This document shows, piece after piece, positions 1-7,825 of a stretch of DNA of 64,000 nucleotides; position 1 is the first letter of the stretch, and each line of letters starts with the position of its first letter. Below the pieces are notes generated by a model. The model saw only the letters and a list, made by a program, of their open reading frames with translations, ran no database searches and was not told where the DNA came from. The DNA is from an uncultured Fretibacterium sp. (GTDB lineage: Bacteria > Synergistota > Synergistia > Synergistales > Aminobacteriaceae). Location of the stretch: assembly GCA_946186205.1 (NCBI GenBank), contig CAMHMH010000001.1, positions 764,968 to 828,967 on the forward strand, given 5' to 3'. The position numbers were made by a program, and so were the translations under genes.

Positions 1-886
1 GGCGAGTCTCAATGAAGCCTCCGAGTGTCGAGAGCAGAACATTCTGATCCGCGAAAATCATTCCCCGGCAAGACAAATACATCTCGTCAGGCTCAGAGAC
101 ATTCCACAAACGCCAGCTTGTCCGAATCCTCATGAAGTTCCGCCAGATTTCACGCGCTCCCATGCTGCCCATGAACGAAATCACGACTCCGGCCTCGTCT
201 CCCTCGTAGCTCTCTATCTCCTCCGACATCATATAGTAGCTGTCTCTTGCTGAAGCGTCTGTCCAGTAAGGCATAGGCATAAACCCGGCATTGTCCAGCA
301 TCGTATAGCAGATTTTCGCTTCACGTTCCTGATTCACTGTGAAACGGCTCGCCGCTAATGCTATTCGTTTGTCCTTTGCGTAAATCTTCCTCGCGTACTC
401 AGTGAATGCCGCGCACCTGTAATCCCGGTACATGTCGAGCGCAAATATATTCGTTATCGGACGGCCTCCCGAATCTATCAGCACACTTTCACCGCCCGAA
501 AGCATAAGAGGCACATTAGCTCCCGCGAAACGTGAGACTAAAATTTTGTCATCCTCCGGCGAATCTCTGAAGCTCATTACCGCGATTGTGTGAGGATTGC
601 TGACAGCGTTTCTTGAAGGAAGGTCATCACTTTCAGACAAGAGAAGGAACTTCACATCATGGCCGCCGACTCCATTGCTGCTTTCTGAGATCTCAAGCTC
701 GTACCAAGCCAAAGCGGTCTTGATGGACTTGCCCGGCTCTTTGTCCCATCCGCCTGAAGGAGGCACTGCAAGGACGTTCCACACCCAGTCATGAGTCCTG
801 CTGTCAGGTGTCTGGAGTGAGAACGCCCCGTTTGCTGTGATGTTGAGGCATAAAATGATCACGAGTGCCGCAAAGATTTTACGCAT
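1..886 (-). CDS. Exported periplasmic-binding-like protein (3' end beyond window)
   Basis: The frame is open from an ATG at 886 to the left edge (295 codons), so the C-terminus is missing. The first ~20 residues (MRKIFAALVIILCLNITANG) form a signal peptide, so the product is exported. Stretches such as HTIAVMSFRDSPEDD, ANVPLMLSGGESVLID and AGVVISFMGSMGAREIW alternate hydrophobic strands and loops like a type 1 periplasmic-binding fold (branched-chain amino acid receptor type). This is a fold-level guess; I do not recognise a ligand. It lies 18 bases after ompH on the same strand and has no clear ribosome site of its own. Confidence 0.6.
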   Translation of the reverse strand, partial: MRKIFAALVIILCLNITANGAFSLQTPDSRTHDWVWNVLAVPPSGGWDKEPGKSIKTALAWYELEISESSNGVGGHDVKFLLLSESDDLPSRNAVSNPHTIAVMSFRDSPEDDKILVSRFAGANVPLMLSGGESVLIDSGGRPITNIFALDMYRDYRCAAFTEYARKIYAKDKRIALAASRFTVNQEREAKICYTMLDNAGFMPMPYWTDASARDSYYMMSEEIESYEGDEAGVVISFMGSMGAREIWRNFMRIRTSWRLWNVSEPDEMYLSCRGMIFADQNVLLSTLGGFIETR

Positions 887-904
887 AAATTTTTTGTGAG
901 AGTG

Positions 905-1372
905 TTATTTTTTGCGGGATAACTGCTGAATTACGTCCTGCGTTATGTCAATTCCGCCGATCAACACAACAAACTTGTCGAGGACTAGAGTCAGTTTTCT
1001 CTTCACGGCTACTTCCCTCACTGCCTGCTCACAGTCCTGGTATATCGGAGCCATGAGTCTCTGCTCTTCCTGCGCAAGCTCCATCCTCTTTGCCTGCACT
1101 GCCTGTGCTTTCTTTGCCGTATCTGTCTCACGGTCAGCGGCTGCTTTCGCTTCCTGCTCTTTCTGTCGCGCAACGTTCGCTAACTGCTGGCGAATCTCGT
1201 TGAGTTTGGGATGATTGTCGAGAATCAATCCGCGGTCTACTATTCCTACGAAATCTGCTGTCGGGGGATTCGCTGCTGCTGTCGATTTCTTTGCGGCTGA
1301 AGCTGATACTGCGAGGGCTGTTGTGAGAAGTGTTACGGAAAGTGCAAGCAAGATGAGTTTCTTAAATGACAT
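905..1372 (-). CDS. OmpH/Skp-family periplasmic chaperone
   Basis: Skp-type proteins are periplasmic holdases that escort outer-membrane proteins. From the ATG at 1372 the protein has 155 residues: a signal peptide (MSFKKLILLALSVTLLTTALA to about residue 26), then a long charged alpha-helical arm rich in K, E, A and Q (about residues 55-115), then a short C-terminal hydrophobic segment (KLTLVLDKFVVLIGGIDITQ), the OmpH layout. The start was chosen because CAGGAGG lies 12 bases upstream and the signal peptide begins there; the frame stays open 20 codons further up. Its presence supports a diderm envelope. Confidence 0.85.
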   Translation of the reverse strand: MSFKKLILLALSVTLLTTALAVSASAAKKSTAAANPPTADFVGIVDRGLILDNHPKLNEIRQQLANVARQKEQEAKAAADRETDTAKKAQAVQAKRMELAQEEQRLMAPIYQDCEQAVREVAVKRKLTLVLDKFVVLIGGIDITQDVIQQLSRKK

Positions 1373-1467
1373 TATGAATATATTCCTCCTGTTTTGTGTA
1401 ACGCCTTGAAAATACGCGCTGCATTCTAACATTCAAACTTTGAGTGCAATAACGTAGAATTTACTAA

Positions 1468-1935
1468 TTAATTCCTGCAGATGATATTCTTACGCTCAAG
1501 AATCTTCATCAATGGGACTCCTACAATATAGCACGCTCCTGCCTCGCCGAGTCCCACGTAAATACATGTCGCGATTAACGGCGCGTCAATGAGAACGTGA
1601 AGCATTATCCCGATGATTATCATGTTTGAGACTACCGGCCATAACGCTGCGAGATATATATTCGGAGATTTGCGAGTGAGTATTGCGGCTATGAGTGTGG
1701 CGAGTCCCCCGAAAACCATATCAGGAAGACCGAACCCCCCGAAGAAATTCGAGAACACACAGCCAATGAAGAGTCCCGGAACAGCTTCGGCCATGAAGAA
1801 CGGCAAAAGAGTCAGAGCTTCCGACACTCTGAACTGAACAGGGCCGTACGAGATCGGCGCAAGCGAAATTGTCAGGGCTGAATACACTGCGGCGATTAAT
1901 GCCCCTCTTGCTATTTTCTTTGTGATAGTTATGAT
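1468..1935 (-). CDS. queT: QueT-family queuosine-precursor ECF transporter S component
   Basis: A small, very hydrophobic membrane protein carrying the QueT signature region PISYGPVQFRVSEALTLLPFF near the N-terminus. QueT proteins are substrate-binding components of energy-coupling-factor importers thought to take up queuosine precursors; tgt and queH elsewhere in the window fit this. The first canonical start in frame is a GTG at 1887, which would cut into the first membrane helix. Upstream, AAGGAG (1947-1942) is followed after 6 bases by ATC at 1935, overlapping the priA stop as TAATC where TAATG would be expected. I place the start there as a non-canonical or mutated start; 1887 is the conservative alternative. 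Confidence 0.75.
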   Translation of the reverse strand: MITITKKIARGALIAAVYSALTISLAPISYGPVQFRVSEALTLLPFFMAEAVPGLFIGCVFSNFFGGFGLPDMVFGGLATLIAAILTRKSPNIYLAALWPVVSNMIIIGIMLHVLIDAPLIATCIYVGLGEAGACYIVGVPLMKILERKNIICRN

Positions 1936-3686
1936 TAGTCGCTCCTTACTGTAATGTTAATGTATTGAGTCTTTGTGTTGCGGAGAAATTTTTCAGATTC
2001 AAGAATCTTTCTGACGGCCTCAAGCGATTCGCAGCTCACGTATAAAGGCTGTGAGTCTTCTCCCGGATCCATCACGAAAATTCCCGCGTCCATGAGCGAG
2101 TCGATTATATCATCACGCAATTTTTCCCCGCCCGTCTCAACCTCAACTATATACCCGTATGGAGGCAGCATAAATTCTTTTCTCGTCCTCAGCTCATCAG
2201 GTATAAATTTCTCCCAGCCCCGCGAAATAAATTCAGCGAGCATTAATCCCTTGCGCCGAGTCTGTATCAACAGCTTTCGATTCGAGCCGCGAGTCCTTCC
2301 CCGCCAGTATGACTCGCAAACAGCTCTGTAGACGTTGAAGCGGTTGTCGTGATTCAGCCGCCACAATTCCGAGTCAAGATCAAGCCACGCGACTAATGAC
2401 GGGTCAATCTCATTTAGGATTCCGAGTCCTTTGCTTGTCGAGAGGATGAGTCCGTGAAGGTCTGAGAGTCTCACGCCCTCCGTGTAGATATGAACATCAC
2501 GAAAGTATTTCCCCGCAATTTTCGCGAGTGCCTCGATGCCCGGCCTTTTGCCAATGAGCAAATGATACCCGCAATTCCCGCAGACTCTCGGAAGCTCCCG
2601 AATCATTCCGCACCTTTTGCACTTCAGCATATCGCCGTCATTCTTCGCCTGCATAATTCCTCCGCACTTTTCGCACTTCACGGACTCGCCGCAGTTCCCG
2701 CAGAAAACTTCAGAGGACTCGCCCGTCCTGTTAAGAATCCAGATGACATTATGACCCTCTGCAAGCTCCTTGTGAGTCCGGCTCGTAAGCGTGTAAGTCA
2801 ATGGGATATTGCCATCAATGCCGGGCAAGTTTTCTTTTCGCGACTGGTGAATGTCAGCGAGGATGATATTTTTGCGTTCGGGCTTGAGAGTCTCGCGGGG
2901 CTTTGTGCGAATGAAAGTTTTCAGTGAAGGGACTCGGCCTGCAAGTATCAATTCCGCTCCGAGAATGGCTGCTCTCTTTCCTGCGAGGCTTCGTGCTGAC
3001 ATGTTCAGAGTGTAGGGGATAACGTATGCGGGACTCGACTCGTCCTCAACAATAATTTTCTGAGGCATCAAAGGCGCAAAGACTCCCCCCGGCGGAGCAA
3101 TGACGACTCGAACCTCACGGGACTGAATCATTTTCCACGTCTCAAAAAATTTCTGACTCTCTGAACTCCACAGCACCGACTCAGATTTGAGACTCTCAGG
3201 AAGATTCATAAAGAATGATTTTGCGTCTTCTTTCCGGGGGAACAAGATCAGAGTCCGCGAGTCCGAATCCATCTCAGCGAGAAAAAAATTAACCCGCTCA
3301 GAGTCAAACGGGTTAAAGAAATTTCGTTCCGTGAATTTTGCCGACGACTCAGCTTTCGGAGGTGGCAATAATTTTTCACCCGTCAGAATCTGAACCGGCA
3401 ATGAGGCTCGCAGGGCTTTCGACATTCCGCACATCGTGATTTTTCCTGCCCACGTAACAAGCTCCCAAATGTCAGAATCAATTACTCTCTTGTCATCAAT
3501 GACTCCTTCAATGGGCTTGGCCTTAACGTTTGCGGGCAATTTGCTGTGAGACTCTCCGAGAATGAATCCGGCGTGTTTCGTCCTTCTTACGTCAACAATG
3601 ACTCTTGATCCCGGCCCAAGCTCCGAGTCAGTCTCATACGTCAGAGAATCTATTGACAGCTCCGGGACTGATACGTCAACGAGCAA
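1935..3686 (-). CDS. priA: PriA-like primosomal protein N' lacking helicase ATPase motifs
   Basis: PriA recognises stalled forks and loads the replicative helicase. The 583-residue product is shorter than usual (about 700-750). It keeps the N-terminal 3'-DNA-binding domain (VDVSVPELSIDSLTYETD) and the cysteine-rich zinc module in the middle (FCGNCGESVKCEKCGG, LKCKRCGMI, VCGNCG). The Walker A loop (GSGKTEVY type) is absent and the Walker B DEEHD is replaced by VEDESSPAY. So this is probably a structural primosome protein without helicase activity, comparable to the degenerate PriA of actinobacteria. The start overlaps the end of coaBC by 11 bases, implying co-translation in a rpoZ-coaBC-priA block. 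Confidence 0.85.
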   Translation of the reverse strand: MLVDVSVPELSIDSLTYETDSELGPGSRVIVDVRRTKHAGFILGESHSKLPANVKAKPIEGVIDDKRVIDSDIWELVTWAGKITMCGMSKALRASLPVQILTGEKLLPPPKAESSAKFTERNFFNPFDSERVNFFLAEMDSDSRTLILFPRKEDAKSFFMNLPESLKSESVLWSSESQKFFETWKMIQSREVRVVIAPPGGVFAPLMPQKIIVEDESSPAYVIPYTLNMSARSLAGKRAAILGAELILAGRVPSLKTFIRTKPRETLKPERKNIILADIHQSRKENLPGIDGNIPLTYTLTSRTHKELAEGHNVIWILNRTGESSEVFCGNCGESVKCEKCGGIMQAKNDGDMLKCKRCGMIRELPRVCGNCGYHLLIGKRPGIEALAKIAGKYFRDVHIYTEGVRLSDLHGLILSTSKGLGILNEIDPSLVAWLDLDSELWRLNHDNRFNVYRAVCESYWRGRTRGSNRKLLIQTRRKGLMLAEFISRGWEKFIPDELRTRKEFMLPPYGYIVEVETGGEKLRDDIIDSLMDAGIFVMDPGEDSQPLYVSCESLEAVRKILESEKFLRNTKTQYINITVRSD

Positions 3687-4866
3687 TTAAGCGGCTCCAA
3701 ATGTCAAAGGCAATATCATCCTTCAAGCCTGAGAACGTAAGCGCAGATTCATTTTCATCACGGGGAATCAGTGTCAGCGTGTTAGTGTCGACTCTGAAGC
3801 CGGAATTTTCAGCCGCAACATCATTCGCTAGTATGTAGTCTAGATTCTTGCGTGCGATTTTTGCGCGTGCGTTTGCGATAAGGTTATCTGTTTCAGCCGC
3901 AAAGCCTATGAGAGTCTGCCCGGGACGTTTGAGCTTCCCTGCCTCCGCTGATATGTCCGGGTTCTGAACAAGCTCAAGAGTCAGAGTGTCTTTGTCCCCG
4001 CGTTTGATTTTGTGAGATGAGATTTCTTTTGCCCGGTAATCACCAACAGCGGCAGCCTTCACAACGTAATCAGCCCATGAGATATTAGCCTTCACAGCTT
4101 CAAGCATTTCTTCAGCACTCGTTACGCGAAGCAAATCCATTCCGTAACCGTCAACATCAACAGGCCCATGAATAACCCGGACTTTTGCGCCTCTGCACCA
4201 CGCCGAACGCGCCATAGCGACTCCCATTTTCCCGCTTGAAGGGTTCGAGATGTAGCGCACCGGGTCAATGTATTCATGAGTCGGCCCGGCTGTAACAAGT
4301 ACATTCTTCCCGGCCATGTCGTGAACGCTTAACGCCCGGTAAATCTCGTGCATAATTTCTCGCGGCTCAGGCATTCTCCCTCGTCCAGAAACACCGCAGG
4401 CAAGCTCGCCCGATGAAGGCTCAAAGACTTTCAGCCCTCGTGATTTGAGCAAAGAAATATTTTCCTGTGTCGCGGGATTGTCGTACATATTCTCGTTCAT
4501 TGCGGGGAAAACAAGAACAGGACATTTGGCGGCGATTGCTGCTGACGTTAGGAGATTGTCGGCGACTCCGTGAGCGATTTTTGCGAGAGTGTTTGCTGTG
4601 CATGGAGCAATCACAAAAACTTCTGCCCATTGCGTGAGCTTTATGTGAGGGATTGAGGAGTCAAAATCTGAGTCAGTGAAAACTTTTCGGCCTGATAGAG
4701 TCTCAAGAGTCATAGCCGTAACAAATTTTTCTGCTGACGGTGTAATGATGATTTCTGACTCATTGCCTGACTTCTTGATGAGGCGGATTAATTCGGGGAT
4801 CTTATAGGCCGCTATTCCTCCCGTTATGCCTATGAGAATTTTGCGGCCATGATTGAAACTTGTCAT
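3676..4866 (-). CDS. coaBC: Bifunctional phosphopantothenoylcysteine decarboxylase/synthase CoaBC
   Basis: Catalyses two cytosolic coenzyme A steps: ligation of cysteine to 4'-phosphopantothenate (CoaB) and FMN-dependent decarboxylation (CoaC). The N-terminal half has the flavoprotein start KILIGITGGIAAYK, the PAMNENMYDN motif and the cysteine loop GELACGVSGRGRM. The C-terminal half has AGPTHEYIDPVRYISNPSSGKMG and IGFAAET. At 396 residues it has normal family length. The ATG overlaps the rpoZ stop as ATGA, and its end overlaps priA, a common rpoZ-coaBC-priA order. Confidence 0.95.
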   Translation of the reverse strand: MTSFNHGRKILIGITGGIAAYKIPELIRLIKKSGNESEIIITPSAEKFVTAMTLETLSGRKVFTDSDFDSSIPHIKLTQWAEVFVIAPCTANTLAKIAHGVADNLLTSAAIAAKCPVLVFPAMNENMYDNPATQENISLLKSRGLKVFEPSSGELACGVSGRGRMPEPREIMHEIYRALSVHDMAGKNVLVTAGPTHEYIDPVRYISNPSSGKMGVAMARSAWCRGAKVRVIHGPVDVDGYGMDLLRVTSAEEMLEAVKANISWADYVVKAAAVGDYRAKEISSHKIKRGDKDTLTLELVQNPDISAEAGKLKRPGQTLIGFAAETDNLIANARAKIARKNLDYILANDVAAENSGFRVDTNTLTLIPRDENESALTFSGLKDDIAFDIWSRLIAR

Positions 4867-5081
4867 GCCATTATTTTCGACAGAGGGTCATTGATGGGGC
4901 TTGTGCCTTCTTCAATCTCAAGAAGTACATTTGATATATAGCGTTCGTTAGCGGGGTTAGTCCTGTCGCTTGCGTCCTCTTCACTTTTGCGCCGGGCTTC
5001 TGCTGCAACCTTTGCTGTGATTTCGTACTTGTTATCAGTTCCGCACTTCTTAGCAAGCCATTCTATATCGTAAAATTTCAT
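4863..5081 (-). CDS. rpoZ: RNA polymerase omega subunit
   Basis: A 72-residue protein with an omega-like core (MKFYDIEWLAKKCGTDNKYE, then ITAKVAAEARRKSEED). Omega binds beta' and aids RNA polymerase assembly. A strong ribosome site (GTAGGAGG) precedes the ATG. Position immediately upstream of coaBC and priA with an ATGA overlap is the classical context and the main reason for the call, since omega is short and weakly conserved. Confidence 0.85.
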   Translation of the reverse strand: MKFYDIEWLAKKCGTDNKYEITAKVAAEARRKSEEDASDRTNPANERYISNVLLEIEEGTSPINDPLSKIMA

Positions 5082-5095
5082 GTGTTAGAGTCCTC

Positions 5096-5785
5096 CTACT
5101 TGATAAAATTCACCATTGACTTCATCCATTTTGACAACGCTTCGGGCTTCCGTGTCTGAATCAAAACGATACCCGGCCCCTTGAAACGGCACACGAGTCC
5201 CTCGCCGCTCGAAAGACTCGAAAGCCATCCTTCCGATGATGCCTTCTCTATCTTGTACTCCATTACATCAGGCCACGCCACTAAATGACCGTTATCGATT
5301 ATTGCCTCTTCTCCCGCTTCAAGCTCAATCTGATGTATCGCGCCGAATGCTGAGAGAAACACAACGCCTTTTCCCCGAATGTTGAGAACAAAGAAGCCCT
5401 GCCCGGAAAATAACCCCTTTGTGAGATTCTGTATCGCAGTGTCAATCTCTATTGTGTCTTCAGCAGCAAGAAAGCTCCCCCGCTGAACCTTGAGTCCGTA
5501 TGTCCCGTCAAGCTCAACATCTCCGATTCCCCCAAGTGCTGACTGTGCGAGAATAATATCTCCCGGCCCGCGTGATGCTGTTATGCGCTGAAAGAAGAAA
5601 CTCTCGCCCGCCAGAAGTTTGCGCGTTATTCCTCCGAGTATTCCGCCGTCGCCCGTTGAGCCCTTCACGTCAAGAGTCGCTGACATTGAGATCATTGCGT
5701 CGGACTCGGCCTTTATCGTTTCGCCCTTCTCTAGATGGCACTGAACCGCTGAAAACGCTGAACCGTAAAGTATTTCGTGCTTCAT
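5096..5785 (-). CDS. AIM24 / TIGR00266 family protein
   Basis: Beta-rich protein of about 229 residues containing the family pattern: ESDAMISMSATLD, GITRKLLAGESFFFQ, GPGDIILAQSALGGIGD and GQGFFVLNIRGKGVVFLSAFGAI. AIM24-family proteins form tryptophan RNA-binding attenuator-like beta folds; their molecular role in bacteria is unclear. I chose the ATG at 5785 because GGGGGATGAG lies just upstream and the family begins there; the frame is open 14 codons further. It lies between two terD genes and rpoZ. AIM24 and TerD proteins are often neighbours, which suggests an envelope or stress role. Confidence 0.85.
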   Translation of the reverse strand: MKHEILYGSAFSAVQCHLEKGETIKAESDAMISMSATLDVKGSTGDGGILGGITRKLLAGESFFFQRITASRGPGDIILAQSALGGIGDVELDGTYGLKVQRGSFLAAEDTIEIDTAIQNLTKGLFSGQGFFVLNIRGKGVVFLSAFGAIHQIELEAGEEAIIDNGHLVAWPDVMEYKIEKASSEGWLSSLSSGEGLVCRFKGPGIVLIQTRKPEALSKWMKSMVNFIK

Positions 5786-5858
5786 TTTTGACTCATCCCC
5801 CGCAAAAAAAGAGAGCACCCGAAACATTAAGGCACTCCCGAATCATCACAATTCCGAA

Positions 5859-6434
5859 TCAGACATTAACGCCGAAATTCAAGCACAACGCCCGCAAGCC
5901 TCCCTTGAAGCCGGAGCCGATAGCGTTGAACTTCCATTCGCCAGCGTTCCTGTACAATTCTCCCACAACAACGGCGGTCTCAACCGAGAAATCCTCGCCC
6001 AAGTCGTAATGTATCAATTCTTTTCCGCTGTTCTCGTCAACAATCCGTATAAATGCGTTCGATACCTGGCCGAAATTCTGCTTCCTCGTATCAGCCTCAT
6101 GTATCGTTACGGTGAATGCTACCTTGTCGATGTTGGCGGGCAATTTGCTCAGGTCAATTTTTATCTGCTCATCGTCTCCCTCTCCCGCGCCCGTCAGGTT
6201 ATCGCCCATATGCTGAACTGCCCCGGATGAGTGCTTCAGATTGTTGTAGAACACAAAATCATAATCGCTCTGAACATGGCCGTCTTTGCCGAGAAGAAAC
6301 GCCGCCGCGTCAAGGTCAAAATCATATCCGCCGTCATATTTCTTTGTGTCCCATCCGAGTCCTACGAGAATTTTTGACAGTCCCGGATTACCTTTCGTCA
6401 GATCTACTTTCTGCCCCTTGAACAAGCTAATCAT
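5859..6434 (-). CDS. TerD-family stress protein (copy 2)
   Basis: A 191-residue TerD-domain protein. Typical motifs are [43 protein letters not shown], the acidic calcium-binding stretch [18 protein letters not shown], and [19 protein letters not shown]. TerD-like proteins bind calcium and occur with tellurite, phage and general stress functions; the exact job is not known. It is about 80% identical by eye to the copy immediately upstream (6448-7023) and is 13 bases from it, so the pair arose by tandem duplication and is probably co-transcribed. Confidence 0.92.
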   Translation of the reverse strand: MISLFKGQKVDLTKGNPGLSKILVGLGWDTKKYDGGYDFDLDAAAFLLGKDGHVQSDYDFVFYNNLKHSSGAVQHMGDNLTGAGEGDDEQIKIDLSKLPANIDKVAFTVTIHEADTRKQNFGQVSNAFIRIVDENSGKELIHYDLGEDFSVETAVVVGELYRNAGEWKFNAIGSGFKGGLRALCLNFGVNV

Positions 6435-6447
6435 TTCAGCACGCCCC

Positions 6448-7023
6448 CTAGATATTTACGCCGTAATTCTGGCACAACGCTTTGAGTCCGCCCTTGAAGC
6501 CTGAGCCTACTGCGTTGAATTTCCACTCGCTGCCCTGCCGGTATAATTCTCCCACAACTAACGCCGTTTCCACTGAGAAATCTTCCCCCAAATCGTAGCG
6601 GATCAGTTCTTTTCCGTTCGACTCGTCGTAAATGTGTATGAATGAGTTTGAGACCTGGCCGAAATTCTGTTTGCGCTCTTCAGCCTCATATATTGTTACG
6701 GTGAATGTTACTTTGTCGATGTCTGCGGGAATTTTGCTGAGGTCGACTCTTATCTGTTCGTCGTCGCCGTCGCCGAGTCCTGTGCGGTTGTCTCCCATGT
6801 GCTGAACCGCTCCCGAATCGTGCTGAAGTTTTCCGTAAAATACAAAGTCTGCGTCTGATGTAACTTTTCCGTTTGCGCCGAGGAGAAATGCTGAAGCGTC
6901 AAGGTCAAATGCTGATCCGCCGTCGTATTTGTTTACGTCCCAGCCGAGTCCGACAAGAATTTTTGACAGCCCGGGATTGTCTTTCGTCAAGCTGACTTTC
7001 TGACCCTTGAACAAATTTATCAT
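6448..7023 (-). CDS. TerD-family stress protein (copy 1)
   Basis: First gene of the tandem TerD pair, 191 residues, the same length as its neighbour, with [44 protein letters not shown] and [19 protein letters not shown]. The ATG follows a good ribosome site (CAAGGAGGC). Upstream on the minus strand there is a TATAAT at 7061-7056 but no good -35 box. Three GTTTACAAT repeats at 7111-7151 lie where an activator would bind. The acidic loops fit calcium binding as known for TerD folds. Confidence 0.92.
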   Translation of the reverse strand: MINLFKGQKVSLTKDNPGLSKILVGLGWDVNKYDGGSAFDLDASAFLLGANGKVTSDADFVFYGKLQHDSGAVQHMGDNRTGLGDGDDEQIRVDLSKIPADIDKVTFTVTIYEAEERKQNFGQVSNSFIHIYDESNGKELIRYDLGEDFSVETALVVGELYRQGSEWKFNAVGSGFKGGLKALCQNYGVNI

Positions 7024-7055
7024 TTGCGTTTTGCCTCCTTGCGGGAATTTCCGTT

Positions 7056-7061
7056 ATTATA
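7056..7061 (-). promoter_or_regulatory. Candidate -10 box of the terD pair
   Basis: TATAAT on the minus strand 33 bases before the first terD start. At the expected distance upstream only TTTAAG or CTTTAA is found as a -35 box, so the promoter is probably activator-dependent or weak. Inference from position and consensus only. Confidence 0.4.
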
Positions 7062-7110
7062 GCAAAATCCCTCCGGCCTTAAAGCTGAAGGGACAATGTG
7101 ATTTCTTAAA

Positions 7111-7151
7111 GTTTACAATTGGTTTACAATAGTATAAAACAGGTTTACAAT
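7111..7151. repeat. Three in-phase GTTTACAAT direct repeats upstream of terD
   Basis: GTTTACAAT occurs at 7111-7119, 7122-7130 and 7143-7151, i.e. with 11- and 21-base periods, one and two helical turns. All copies therefore face the same side of the DNA. They lie 50-90 bases upstream of the TATAAT of the terD genes in the 139-base gap before rraA. This arrangement is typical of an operator for a regulator that binds direct repeats. The regulator is unknown. Confidence 0.5.
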
Positions 7152-7162
7152 TAATTTTTCGG

Positions 7163-7813
7163 CTATATCGTTTTGAGCTTGTCAATCAGTTTGTCAAACC
7201 CGTAAATCTCAAGCGTAGTCATTCCGGCTTTGAGCTGTTCTACTATGTGCGACTCCTTCTCGAACTTCGCAAGGGCTTTCGTGAATACGTCATCTTCATT
7301 CTCTCGCTCAACAACTACAACCCCGTCGCAATCTCCCGCAACAATATCGCCCGGCCTCACTTCAACGCCTCCGCAAATCACAGGCACGTTGACTTCACCG
7401 AGACTCTTCTTGACAGTGCCGGAAGGATTGAACGCCCTCGCAAAAACAGGAAATCCCATCGCTTTAATGTCCTGAGAATCCCTGCATGACCCGTCAATGA
7501 TCACTCCTGCAATCCCTCTCACTTTGCACGCCAGTGCCATAATGTCGCCGAAATGCCCGGCCTCTGTGTAGCCATGACAGTCAAGGACAAGGACATCACC
7601 GGGATTAGCCGCGTATATAGCCTGATGAAGCGCGAGATTGTCGCCCGGGTAACATCTTGCTGTTACTGCACGCCCAAGTACACGACTTTGCGGGTCAATG
7701 GGCTTTATTGATGAGTGCATTACGCCCTGGCGGGGTGAGCTTGTGTTGCTGTCGGCAATGTTTCCTGTTGGGAGCTTTGAGAGTTCCGCGAGTCTTTCTG
7801 CTGTAAGTTCCAT
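7163..7813 (-). CDS. RraA-like / HMG aldolase-family protein
   Basis: 216 residues of the RraA fold, which includes RNase E regulators and the class II HMG/oxaloacetate aldolase family. Seen are ADSNTSSPRQG, GRAVTARCYPGDNLALHQAI, VLVLDCHGYTEAGHFGDIMA, GVIIDGSCRDSQDI and GDIVAGDCDGVVVVE; the GxxxDGxxRD stretch holds metal- and substrate-contacting residues of the aldolases. It begins 12 bases after gltS on the same strand, so a role in catabolism of an acid substrate is more likely than RNase regulation. Confidence 0.85.
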   Translation of the reverse strand: MELTAERLAELSKLPTGNIADSNTSSPRQGVMHSSIKPIDPQSRVLGRAVTARCYPGDNLALHQAIYAANPGDVLVLDCHGYTEAGHFGDIMALACKVRGIAGVIIDGSCRDSQDIKAMGFPVFARAFNPSGTVKKSLGEVNVPVICGGVEVRPGDIVAGDCDGVVVVERENEDDVFTKALAKFEKESHIVEQLKAGMTTLEIYGFDKLIDKLKTI

Positions 7814-7825
7814 GATGATTCCTCC

